Below are positions 46,304-56,722 of a stretch of DNA of 64,000 bases, in pieces; position 1 is the first letter of the stretch; the number at the start of each line of letters is the position of its first letter. The notes below the pieces were generated by a model that had not been told where the DNA came from, did no database searches, and saw only the letters and a program-made list of their open reading frames with translations. The DNA lies in NCBI GenBank assembly GCA_027946365.1, contig JAPEUQ010000013.1, forward strand, positions 992,001-1,056,000, written 5' to 3'. This stretch comes from Kalmusia sp. IMI 367209. Lineage: Eukaryota > Ascomycota > Dothideomycetes > Pleosporales > Didymosphaeriaceae. A program made the position numbers and the translations under genes.

Positions 46304-47546
46304 ATGGACCCTTATACACACCATGATGTTCACGAAGAGCTGAACGCTATCAGCTCTTCGTTACAAACGGTAATGGATCGCTATTCTGCAATGATGCTCA
46401 ACATGTCCAACAACGAACAAATTAACAAGATAACAAACGAGACCGACGTAGTACCACTCTCAGTGCTCGCTGCTCCCAATGCCGAGCCCCTACCTGTCGA
46501 TCAAGTCGTCCAAGAAGCTTTCCAAGTCTTCGACTACCGCACGCGAACCAACCATCCCCTCTTCTTCAGCTTCATACCCAGTCCAGCCTCGCCGCTTTCG
46601 GTCTTGGGCGAGTGCCTGAACAGCTCCTTCAACACTTTCGCAGGCTGTAAATTTCAAGGATCGGGCCCTAGCCTGATTGAGAAAACGCTGATTGCGTGGC
46701 TCGCTGAGCGCATTGGACTACCCGCTTCTGCAGGAGGCGTGTTTGTATCGGGTGGGTCTATGGCGAATCTTACGGCCATGGCGGTAGCGCGCGACCGAAA
46801 GCTTCCTCATGGAGAACACGAGCGAGGTGTGGCTTATATGTCCGATCAAACTCATTCCTCGCTTGCAAAAGCTCTGCGGATATTAGGGTTTGCGAAGAGC
46901 CAGATTCGCTGTCTGCCATCGGATTATAAGTTTGAAATGATTCCTGAGACTCTGGAAAAGGCGATACAGGAAGACCGAGAGGCTGGCTTGATACCGTTTG
47001 CAGTGATTGCGACGTGCGGTACGACCAATACAGGGAGCATAGATCCTCGTGAGAGAGAAAAAGCATCTGCTAGACTCCTTTGCGACAGACGCCGACTATC
47101 TTAGGGACGTCACCGAAGAGGAGGATGTACCCAATTTTTGGAATTACGGTATGGAATTGACACGACCTTCACGAGGCATGAAGCTTTGGTTCACTATGCG
47201 TGTGCTCGGGGCCGAGACTCTGGGCCGCATGATTGATCAAGGATTCTATCTAGCGGAGCAAGCGGAGTTGGCATTGAGGAAGCGGGAGGAATGGGAAATC
47301 ATCAGTCCAGCAAAGATGGCTATCCTTAACTTCCGTTTCGCACCACCAGGAAAGAGCGAGAGCGAACTTGATGCCCTCAATATGGCGATCTCGAAGAAAC
47401 TCTTTTTAGAGAATGTAGCGGGGATCCTGACGACCAAAGTACGTGGCAAAGTGGTACTTCGCATCTGTGCGATTCATCCGCGGCTTACTGGAAATGACAT
47501 GGGGTCTGTCGTTGGTCAGATAGATCGAATTGCTCGAGCGCGTTAA
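46304..47546 (+). pseudogene. Group II PLP decarboxylase with catalytic-core deletion
   Basis: The left part (46304 to about 47046) matches pyridoxal-phosphate amino-acid decarboxylases: NHPLFFSFIPSPASP, GGVFVSGGSMANLTAM, SDQTHSSLAKALRILGF, and ATCGTTNTGSIDP. The right part (from about 47050, shifted frame) resumes at VREKKHLLDSFATDADYLRD and continues normally through LTRPSRGMKLWFTMRVLG to the C-terminus. About 60 residues that should lie between, including VDGAYG and the Schiff-base lysine in the DAHKW motif, are absent from the DNA, and the frames do not join. The junction lies at CCTCGTGAG with no intron signals. It cannot make an active decarboxylase. Both flanks are otherwise free of stops, so the loss looks recent. 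Confidence 0.88.
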
Positions 47547-48555
47547 CCTTGATCGATGAAATGATAGTTCCTTGATGAATCTGAGATGATCATCCATAGA
47601 GTCCCGGAATTCGTGTTGTCAGCTGATTCGGCTTCCGATAGTTCATAGCTTGCGAACCGTATCCTTTGCCCCAGTCCCTCAACCTGTCTCAATATGCGTC
47701 ATCGTAGTGGTAGAGGCTATCTTTAGCTCTTATTCGTGCAGAGCTTAATCTTAGGTCTCGGTCCGGCCCCAACTCGGCGATGTAGTGAAGCGGTAAGACC
47801 TTATGCTTGCCAAATCGTCTGCCTTCTAGTTAATTGTGTTTCCAAAGCTGACCGGTATCTTGTATCAGGCATCAGGCGTTAGGCATCAGGCTGTGAAACT
47901 CAGGACTGCGTATGCACGACGTTGGGGTCCGATTCTCCAACGAGTGAGTATCTAGACCAGGATCTTCGCGATTTTGCAGCACGTGACAGACATGAGGCGC
48001 AGAAATGAGGCTATCGGTTTTAGCGGCTGAAGATGGTTGAGGTTGGTACATCACCTCAATAAGTCAGCACGTGATTTGGTAGAATTAGCAACGGTGCTGA
48101 AATGCTTGCTACACTAGCGCCGTAGCCTCTGCGCTTTTCAGTGCATCACAAGAGATTTGCGATTCAAGCTTCAGACCCAGCAAAGTTACGCTCGAACTTC
48201 TGTGAAATGAACTTGTATAGGCTCTTGCATTCGGAACACTCGTGACAATGTACCCAAGAAGAGAAAACCTGAGTGATGGCGCTGCATGATCATATTTCTG
48301 CTAGTTGTACAGTTCCGAGCTCGTTTGCATCATCGATGCGCACGCAATGTGCAACCGCGGATAGTGTCGGTATGTTTCGGTCGACGCAGGTCAACTTGCA
48401 GCGTGCTCAGTGGCAGCTGCCTGAATGCGAACGGCAACAACTGCGACGCTTCCTCAACAAAGTGCCGTTGCCTCTGGGCGACGAACACGCAAACCTTCAT
48501 CTAGCCTTTTTCGACGTCTCTCGACCCGCAACTGTGACCGCCGAACGCATCAAGA
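47547..48555. other. Intergenic region with short direct repeats
   Basis: At about 47866-47892 the unit 'catcaggc/ttaggcatcaggc' is repeated three times. Frames around 48273-48569 have no family features. It contains the promoter of the next gene. Confidence 0.45.
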
Positions 48556-50563
48556 ATGTCCATCATTAGCCATGAACAAGATGCCAGTCGTTGTACTCAA
48601 AGCCTCTCTCAAGAGCCGTACAGCATCTTCGACAAGCGGCAGAAAGCGTGGATCGTCCTCATCGTTTCCGCTATCGGTTCCTGTACGTCCACCCGCCCAT
48701 TTCGTCTCTACACTACAATCCCACATCAGCTCATCTGTCGTCTTAATTGTGCTATAAGTTAGCTGACGCATATCTGCCTAGTCACTGGCTTTGCATCGAA
48801 CAGTATGTAAGCCCTGGGTACAAATTCCGGATGCGCGCAACCTTGAACATGCCTATTTCCTATTCCACACCTATGATTCTCTTAGGACAATTGATAACTT
48901 ATACCCCGACTTTAGTCTACTTTCCCGCACTTCCCACCGTCGCTCGTGACCTCAAAGTTTCAGTCAGTCTGGTCAATTTATCAGTGACGTCGTATCTTAT
49001 ACTTCAAGCTTTATCCCCTAGCCTCTGGTAAGTGTTTTGGAGTACGAAATCTTGACCCCTAGAAGGTGGTAGTTTGAAGCGTTCTGCTCACCCCTCGACG
49101 CACACTTTATCTCGGTTCCTCCGCACACGACCCCTTCCTAGCTAAGTTTCGTATAAGTTTACTTCGCTAATCAATGATCTAATTTTCTAGGGGTCCTCTA
49201 TCCGACACCAAAGGCCGCCGTATCGCGTACTGCTGCACGTCACTCATCTTTCTTGCCGCTTGTGCTGGGCTAGCAGTGACTAACAACTATGCCACATTGA
49301 TCGCACTTCGATGCTTGCAGAGTGCGGGCAGCTCAAGCACGCTTGCTATTGGAGCTGGCGTAATCGGGGATGTTACGACACGCGCTGAACGAGGAGGCTT
49401 CATGTGTATCTTTCAGGCAGGTCTGTTAGTACCAGTAGTTGTTGGTACGTGACCCCGAAGTCCACTTAATATCAGAAAACAGTCTTAAGACCATGTTCTG
49501 TGTTTTGACTCCTTAAGATTGATACACATTCCATTACTGACTGAACGCTTACGGCTAGGGCCGATTATTGGGAGGCGCGCTTGCCAGCGCATTAGGCTGG
49601 AGGGCCCTCTTCTGGTTCCTGGCTATATACAGCATGGCGCTACTCTTCATAGTCATCTTGTTCCTGCCAGAGACCTTGAGGTCGATCGTCGGAAATGGAA
49701 GCATACGCACGAAAAGTCACATCACTCGCTTTCCGCTCTGCTTGTATCAGAGAAACACGTCCATCAGGTGGGATGCATCAAGCACATTGCCGCAGCCGGC
49801 ATCCAAGAAGAAAATCGATTTCATCGGACCCTTTCAGATCTTGTTCAGCAAACAGGCTGCGCCTATCATTATCGTTATGGCTATCTACTACACCGTCTGG
49901 CAAATGAGCATTGCGTCCATGTCTTCTCTCTTCGCAGAACGGTATGGCCTGAACGCGGCCCAGATCGGATTGACATTCATTGCAAACGGAGTCGGATCTA
50001 TGATAGGAACGTTCGTTACGGGAAAAATACTCGACGCCGACTATCGACGTGTTAAGAACAAACACGTAGCCGGGCCAACCGCATCGGACAAGGAGCTAGG
50101 TACATTCACAATCACCAGGCTGGATGACGCAACCAACGAATTTCCTCTCGAGAAGGCCCGTCTCCGGCTCGTTCCATTCTTCGCGTTTGCACAATGCGCT
50201 TCGATTCTCCTCTTCGGGTGGGCCATACACCATTCTAGTCATGTCCACATAGCGCTCCCTATCGTTGCAACTTTTGTAACGGGCTGGACTACTATCTCTA
50301 CCCAATCCATCATCATGACATACCTTGTCGACATCTTCCCCGATCGAAGCGCCGCCGCTAGCGCAAGCCTCAACCTTGCGAGATGCTTGTTAGCAGCTGG
50401 TGGTACCAGTGCCGTTATGCCTCTTATAAACCAGATTGGTATCGGCCTAGCATTCACGGTGTGTGCGATTGTGCAGGGTGTCGCCTTAACTGGGATGGTG
50501 GTGCAGTGGAAGTTCGGGGGTAGATGGAGGAGGGAGGCAGAGATTCAGGAGAGCAAGAAGTGA
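48556..50563 (+). pseudogene. MFS drug transporter (DHA1-like), probable frameshift
   Basis: Exons 48556-48682, 48782-48802 (21 bp), 48916-49027, 49191-49444 and from 49559. Splicing gives KAWIVLIVSAIGSFTGFASNIYFPALP, SLWGPLSDTKGRRIAY (the MFS motif A region) and RCLQSAGSSSTLAIGAGVIGD. The last exon carries WRALFWFLAIYSMALL, LPETLRSIVGNGS and the C-terminal helices to 50563. With the good GTACGT donor the protein reads VVGPIIG. The continuation GGALASALGW is in another frame because GGGAGGC has one base too many at about 49570-49576. A weak GTTGGT donor at 49441 would keep frame but removes the conserved GPxxGG. Most likely it is a one-base insertion, recent because the rest is clean. Intact relatives export drugs or small metabolites at the plasma membrane. 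Confidence 0.7.
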
Positions 50564-50809
50564 GATAGTTGTGAGTCTTCAGATTAAGGGGAAGGTACAC
50601 CCCGGCACAACACACTGCCTTGGAAAGTGCTAGTCTCTTCAAGTAGGGGCGAACTTGTATGAGCATCAATACAAACATGGAAATACCTGGCTTGTTACAT
50701 CCGGATATCTCATCGCCGTTCACTTCCATTATCGCATCCAAAAGCCATGTACCCTAAGACACCATTATCCACATGCACGGTCGTATCTTAATCTCCTAAG
50801 CCCGTTTTC

Positions 50810-51777
50810 TTACTCCTCTAGCACTTCCAGCTCTCTCTTCGCTTTCTCTTTCTTTCTTCCAACCCCATTCCTCCACTCAATACTCAACTCCGCACCCCCA
50901 ACCCTCAGCATCTGCTCTACGCTCTCCAAATCCCATGTCCTGCTCACCACCTCCTCGAACGTATTCACCCATCTCCGATACAAACTGCCTTCCTTGCTGA
51001 AGGGAGCTGCGAGATCCGAAGACGCCTTCGACTTGGCACGCACAGCGTCGACACTCCTCTTCACGCTCTTCAACTGCGCCTTGATGCGGTCGGCGAGGCG
51101 ATTCACGGCCATGAAGCGTTTCTCCATGATCTTCATGCGATGTGCGAGAGTGAGGACGCGGTCGGTATGCGGGGCGGAAGCGCAGAGGTTCTTCATTTCG
51201 GCGATTTCTTGGTAGGCAGTGCGCCAGTTGAGGAAGAAGGACTGCTGCGTGCGGGGGCAGTCGGTTTCGAAGATCGTCTCGAGGCTGCGTAGGACGGAGG
51301 GATTGGCGCGTGTTGTCTCTGCGTTGGCGCGGAGAGCGCGGTGGAAGCTCGCCGATGTTAGGAGGGAGGAGCTGTGGCGCTCGTTGTGCGGGATGCCGTG
51401 GCTTGATGAGCGTTAGTACCCGTATAGGACTATACGTTGCCCCAGGATGTACGAGGTTTTTGTGGCTTTTGCTATGTTACGTACTACTTTAGGCCCAGAC
51501 GGCGATACTCCATCTCGTAGATATCGAGCTCGTCGAGGAGGGTCTGAACAGCGAAGTCAGCCCAATTGAACCAATCGTGGTAGATAGTGGCGTCTAAACT
51601 CGGTGAAGCCTCGGGGTGGAGGAGCAAAGACGGATGAGGAGGAATCATAGACAGCCATTTGAAGATGGATTGGGCTGCTGGGGTGGTCATGTCGATATTG
51701 TCATACCCATCGCGAGACTGGTTGAGTTGCTCCGCAGCTTCAAGTCTGTTCTTGCGTCCTGAAACGGCGCGAGGCAT
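50810..51777 (-). CDS. Helical protein of unknown function
   Basis: Two exons on the minus strand, 51777-51485 and 51401-50810, with an 83-bp intron (GTACGT donor, TACTAACG branch, AAG acceptor) joining RRLGLK to YHGIPHNE. It has 294 residues. The first half holds AAQSIFKWLSMIPPHPSLLL and WFNWADFAVQTLLDELDIYEMEYR. The second half is largely alpha-helical and basic (MKIMEKRFMAVNRLADRIKAQLKSVKRSVDAV) and ends in KKEKAKRELEVLEE. No signal peptide, membrane helix or known motif. The usual fungal relatives with such helical layout are uncharacterised. Its 3' end is convergent with the MFS gene, about 250 bp apart. Confidence 0.65.
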
Positions 51778-52216
51778 CACTACGGCGCTTTCGATCGCGG
51801 GTTGAGCTGGAAATCGGGGGGGTGGTTGAGAGGATCGCGAGATATATGTAGACCTGTGCGCTTGCAGAAGTCAGCCTGTGTTGCTTATAGCCTGGCGAGA
51901 GATCAGGCGATAGCGCGGTGTAATTTTGGCACGACACGATAGCTGAGTCATACTGTCTCTATTGCGGTGAAAGAAACCAACTTCGCGTGGTCTAGTGGGT
52001 TCATATCGCGGAGTAAATGGACCATGTCTGGCCACCCATTGACACACACGCATACACACACATCAATTCTATGAAGATCTCACTTTTTCTAAGCGAAGCA
52101 TAGATGAGCAACAAATTCGCAAGGATCATAGAGAGGCTTCTTGATGATAGCATGTATATTCTGCGACAACATACTACCTGAAGCTTTGCGCTAATCTCTG
52201 TGAAGAGCGTTTATAT

Positions 52217-53293
52217 CTACACATTTGATGACATCAAAGCCCAAGAATCCACAGATAACGCTCGTCCTCGCGGCCATCGCAGTGTTCGGCCTCGTGGCCT
52301 CCGGTTCCAACGATCCTCTATTGTATTATCGAGGCCCTCAACCATGCTAGGTGAACGATTTGGGCTCGGCGATAATAGGACACGCTCCGGGATAGTCGGG
52401 AGAACGAGGAAACGAGAGCTGGGCACATTTGTGTGTATTCCGATATTACTCTCGTACCTGCATACAGTGTCAATGTCATGCACGAAGTATTGCCATGATA
52501 GTTTATGACGCACAAATCGAGTGGAGCTTCTTCCACGGGCAGCAACAGGGTCTTTATGATATGGTGTCTGTGTCGGCCGGCACGGAGTTGTTTCTGTGTC
52601 TCTGGTAGACATGTTGCCCAAGACCATACGGCTCTCTTACGTGCGTCATCCTGAATAGTAAGAAGGTAGGCGGAAGGAGTCCAGAGTCCTTGAAACCGCT
52701 CCAGTATGCCAATACAGCATCGCAGTCTGCTCAAAGCCTGCCGGAGAGTACCCACTAGCACATTAGCTTCACTAAACGCACGCATGGCACGTATGAAACG
52801 AGTTTCATGATCAATAGTAACGTCGCCTAGGTCATATTGTGCATGTTGGATAATCTGCTTCAAGGCAAGCCAAGGCTGGAGAATTGATCGCTTAACTAAA
52901 GGGATGTCGTTATGGAAAGCATCGACTACGCAAGCGCGAACGTGCTGAGGTACGTCGGGGTGTCTTTGTGCGTACTACCAGCAGTCAATGACAAGTTACT
53001 CTGTGTATACTGCATAGGAACTTGCCTACGCAGAGCGATAGTAGCGGCCCCCGCATAAGCGGTATGCTGCCATGCGCAGTAAGTGGAAGGTAATTTGACG
53101 GCTGAGACATGCAGAGGGTGGTACCATCATCGAAAGTGAGTAGAATCCGTTCAATTTTATCGAATGAATCGTAGAGTAGAGCCCGCTCATCCCGCTCTCG
53201 ATGCAGGATGTTCTGCTGACGGAGCCGTCTTAGGTGGACGGTAATGCGGCAGTCGTCGCAAGCGTCCTCCAACTTTTGCTCTGATCTCGTCAT
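52217..53293 (-). CDS. Hypothetical protein, gene model uncertain at the 3' end
   Basis: Exon 1 begins at ATG 53293 (MTRSEQKLEDACDDCRIT). It runs through a stretch ALLYDSFDKIERILLTFDDGTTLCMSQPS that looks like a folded domain, to a GTAGGC donor. A 55-bp intron with a TTGAC branch joins SLC to YAQRHPDVPQHVRACVVDAFH. Exon 2 carries ALKQIIQHAQYDLGDVTIDHE and LSRLRCCIGILERFQGLWTPSAYLL. After QDDA a GTAAGA donor may start another intron. Depending on it, the protein ends at 52318 (frame with LRASIIQ) or 52217 (frame with WALMSSNV). I do not recognise the family. No membrane helix is seen. Confidence 0.45.
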
Positions 53294-54623
53294 AATTTGA
53301 GCAAGCGAGCGGGCTGGCTAGGAATAGAGAGCGATAGAAAAGTAAAGCAGATAGCGAGAGCCACCTAGCGATGCGGAGTCGTGTGGGGTGTCACTGGTCC
53401 GCAGAGTTGGAGACGGGCATAGTGCAACCGAGCTAGCGCGTTATTGGACTGGAATATCTTGGCACAGTTTCTGGCAGGTGCAGCTGTGAGTAAGATGGCT
53501 GAATGCTTGAAACGTACCTCTACCACCATCGTCGGCCATGTTGCTGCTGTGAGCTGTGGACGTTTTGCCTGTACTCTCATCCATCATCCTGCCTGTGCAC
53601 ATGCGCTGTCTATTACGCATGCCACGACGTTCGTCGCTCGAGTTCGCTCGCAAGCTCGCCTGTTTCCCCGTTGCGAGTGGCATCCGTCACGATTGGAAGT
53701 GAAAGCGGAATACAATAGAGGGGCTTCTTGATCATGGGGCGTGCTGCCTTCCCCAGAGCCAGACGGTCGAGTGCAGTGGAAAGAAAGCCGATCGACGGCC
53801 GCCATAGACGGCTGTCATGATACGACATCATCATCGCTCAAGGAGCCCGTGACGGTCACACCGATGGAGGGTGGTGGAGATGGAGCATGTCGCGTGCACC
53901 CCGTGGGCTTCAGGTACCTTCCTATCCTTGGCCGTTCCCCGCATCGAGTCGTATTTTCTCCATTCTCGGCGGCACCACGAGCGTGCGTATCCTGGCTGTC
54001 ATCTTCTCTCCCTCCCTCCCTTTTCTCCCTCACCTGCGCCCACCAAGCCGGCCGGGGGGCGCGACTGTCTCCGCCTTGCGCATTCGCAGCGGGCCTGCTG
54101 TCTTTCTGCGCTCTGCTGGCGCTCTGCTGGCGCTCGGCCGGCGGCATGTCGTCACCGGGCTCCCCTTGGATTTCTTGCGGCTCAAGACGCACAACACAGG
54201 GACCGGCATCCATATGTATCTGGTCGCCCCGTACCGGGTTTACGACACACTAATGCCAAGTTCGCAGGCCGTCTGCGTGCCACGAGTCTTAGCCGCGTGG
54301 CTTAACGGGCTGGGGATCCTGCCGCCGCGCTTTCTAGTGGTGCAAGATGCCGCGCCCTGATTGGCCGTGTTCCTTGGATGACCTCAAGCCCTGGCACGCC
54401 AGGCCGGCCCATCGCAGCTTCCCTGTGTGACATCAGGACAGCATGCAAACCTTCTGAAGCCCTGCATTCAACTCTGCCATCGTTTTCTATTTAATCTTAA
54501 TTGCCCTCCGAGTCGGTCCTTATCCCACACTAGCTACCACACTTCCTCACACCATTTTGTTCCTACCTTGTCCTATAATCCACCTTCCCGTCGATATACA
54601 CATACCCGCATTGGCATTGCATC
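53294..54623. other. GC-rich divergent promoter region
   Basis: This lies between the hypothetical minus-strand gene and GH64. GC content rises near 53950-54330 with overlapping long frames on both strands (for example 53815-54213 minus, 53741-54253 plus). These are typical of GC-rich non-coding DNA and have no family content. Pyrimidine-rich tracts and CATC repeats just before 54624 fit a promoter. Confidence 0.45.
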
Positions 54624-55901
54624 ATGTCGTCCATCAGGAAACTGATCGCCAAGCTGCGGTCCCGCTCTCCCCGTGCCGCTACCGGCGCCGATAACCGAGC
54701 TACCACTACCAATTCCTTCAAAAGCGCACCGGCCCAAGCTGGAGCCAACGGCGTGACGAACCAACAAGTCATGGCAAGTGCTACAACACCCACACTCACA
54801 ATCACCCTCAGGAACGCCAGCAACAGCAGTGCTGTCTGGGTCTACGTTACCGGCCAAGCATTGGACAACGGTAGTCGTCCCATGTTCATCCAGTCCGATG
54901 GCCACACTATCTATTATCTGGCATCTCCCGCTTCGACTGGCTCGCCGCTCGCAGCCGACGTCTCCATCTCGCTGGGCGCTCCTGGGTCCACTAGGAACAT
55001 CACCATTCCAAGAATCGCGGGTGGTCGTGTCTGGTTCTCCATTGGAGCAAAACTCACCTTTGCGCTCAATCCCGGGCCTGGAGTGGTCGAGCCCTCGGTT
55101 TCTAACCCGTCCGACCCTAACATCAACATCAACTGGGGCTTCGCCGAGTTTACATACAACTCTGACCAGCTCTTTGCCAACATCTCATGTGTCGACTTCA
55201 TTAGTATCCCAGTCGCGCTTACGCTGACTAGCACCTCGGGTACGATCCAGACGGTGCCTGGGTTGCCAGCAAATGGAATTGCAACCATCGCCGACGGATT
55301 GCGAAAACAGGCAGCTAGCGACGGTCGCCCTTGGGACCAATTGATCGTCTCGGCTAATGGTTCGCCACTGCGTATCCTCTCACCTCTCAAGCTTTTGGAC
55401 AGCAAGCCAACGGCGTGGGACGGTTACTGGGATAGCTACGTGACCCAAGTTTGGAACCGCTTTACCAGCACCGACATGACCGTCAACACACAGGCCGCTG
55501 CTGGTAATGTCACAGGGCGCGTGAGTGGCGGAGTTCTATCTCTCGGCTCCGCCGGTACATTCAACAAGCCCAACGCGAGGGATATCTGGACTTGCTCCGA
55601 GGGACCCTTCGCAACAGGAAGCAATGCCGCGCGCAATGCTGTCATTCCTCGCCTCGCTGCTGCATTCAATCGAAGCACGCTTCTGGATGCGACGCAGTTC
55701 CCCAACGGTAGTGTTCCAGCGAACTACTACAAAAATGCGACCACCAACCACTATGCGCGCGTCATTCACCAGACCATGAAAGACGGCAGGGGATACGCCT
55801 TCCCATACGATGATGTTGTGCCCGACGGCGGCAGCGATGTCGCGGGTACAGTCTTTGACGGCAGCCCAGCCAACTGGACCATCGCCATTGGAGGAAACTA
55901 G
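54624..55901 (+). CDS. GH64 beta-1,3-glucanase
   Basis: Single exon, 425 residues. The fold is that of laminaripentaose-producing glucanases of glycoside hydrolase family 64, which cut beta-1,3-glucan with inversion. Visible blocks: LTITLRNASNSSAVWVYVTG, AGGRVWFSIGAKLTFAL, WGFAEFTYNSDQLFANISCVDFISIPVAL (catalytic Glu and Asp expected in AEFTY and CVDFIS), DGYWDSYVTQVWNRFTST, and the C-terminal HQTMKDGRGYAFPYDDVVPDGG. The N-terminus (MSSIRKLIAKLRSRSPRA) is basic and not a signal peptide. Export would have to be unconventional, or the enzyme acts inside or at lysis. A fungal-wall or cell-wall-remodelling role is likely. Confidence 0.92.
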   Translation: MSSIRKLIAKLRSRSPRAATGADNRATTTNSFKSAPAQAGANGVTNQQVMASATTPTLTITLRNASNSSAVWVYVTGQALDNGSRPMFIQSDGHTIYYLASPASTGSPLAADVSISLGAPGSTRNITIPRIAGGRVWFSIGAKLTFALNPGPGVVEPSVSNPSDPNININWGFAEFTYNSDQLFANISCVDFISIPVALTLTSTSGTIQTVPGLPANGIATIADGLRKQAASDGRPWDQLIVSANGSPLRILSPLKLLDSKPTAWDGYWDSYVTQVWNRFTSTDMTVNTQAAAGNVTGRVSGGVLSLGSAGTFNKPNARDIWTCSEGPFATGSNAARNAVIPRLAAAFNRSTLLDATQFPNGSVPANYYKNATTNHYARVIHQTMKDGRGYAFPYDDVVPDGGSDVAGTVFDGSPANWTIAIGGN

Positions 55902-56722
55902 GAGCCGCCTCCTTCCGATGAGCCAGAATGGCACCAGGGACCTTTCGCAGCGGCAGAGGGCCCGAAACCCAAGGCATCCAGATTCTGCATCTGGAGGATC
56001 CTTGAGATTTGCGAGCTTGGTAGTACGGATTTGCAGTTCGGCAAAGGTGTATAGAAGGTATCTTCACTGGGCTCAGAGCTTTAGGGTCTTTTTTCTTCCA
56101 TCTCCTTACCACCCTCGCTCTGCCTTGATTCATTGTAAATATTGCGCTTATTCCTAATGTCTATAAATGTATGCATGCACCATAACAGCACGACTCTCTT
56201 GAGTACCTGAGAAGGGATCCGATGATACGCTAGGTGTGCGCTACTAACACACTGTGATGAAAAACTGTTGCTGCTATTTGCAGTGTACACAGTGCTCTAC
56301 ACGTAACCTTTCGCCGCCCGTCCTTATTCCATGCGAAGGCTGGCTGGGTTGAACGGTACGAGTTGAGAAAAAGTTCAAGTCTATAACACGGACGACTTGA
56401 AGATCTCATTTTGAGCAATCTCGAAAGATTTGCACAACCAACGTCGGTCATGAAGGGTCTAGATGTGCAGATGGGGAATAGGTATGCGCTAGGGGGGATT
56501 CACTGATTGATGGCATGTTCATGACGGAAATGCGGAGAGAGTATATGACTTGATATGCAATGCTGAATTTTAATGCTTATGCTGGAATGGTATGGTATCT
56601 ATAACATATACAGGAGAATGTTTTTGACAGTCAACATACTGAAGGTAATGCGAGACCAGTCATAGCGAGGCGCCCCCTCCGCTAAAGGAACTTCCAAAAT
56701 GCTCTTTGATCTCACGTGCGGC
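55902..56722. other. Convergent 3' intergenic region
   Basis: This holds the 3' regions of GH64 (plus) and the LPMO (minus). No feature seen. Confidence 0.45.

Noticed and set aside
47866..47892. Short 'catcaggc' direct repeats considered as a regulatory array
   Set aside because: Only three imperfect copies; no gene start nearby that they would clearly control.
53741..54360. Several overlapping 130-170 codon frames on both strands
   Set aside because: The region is GC-rich, where stop codons are rare; none of the frames shows a motif or consistent composition.
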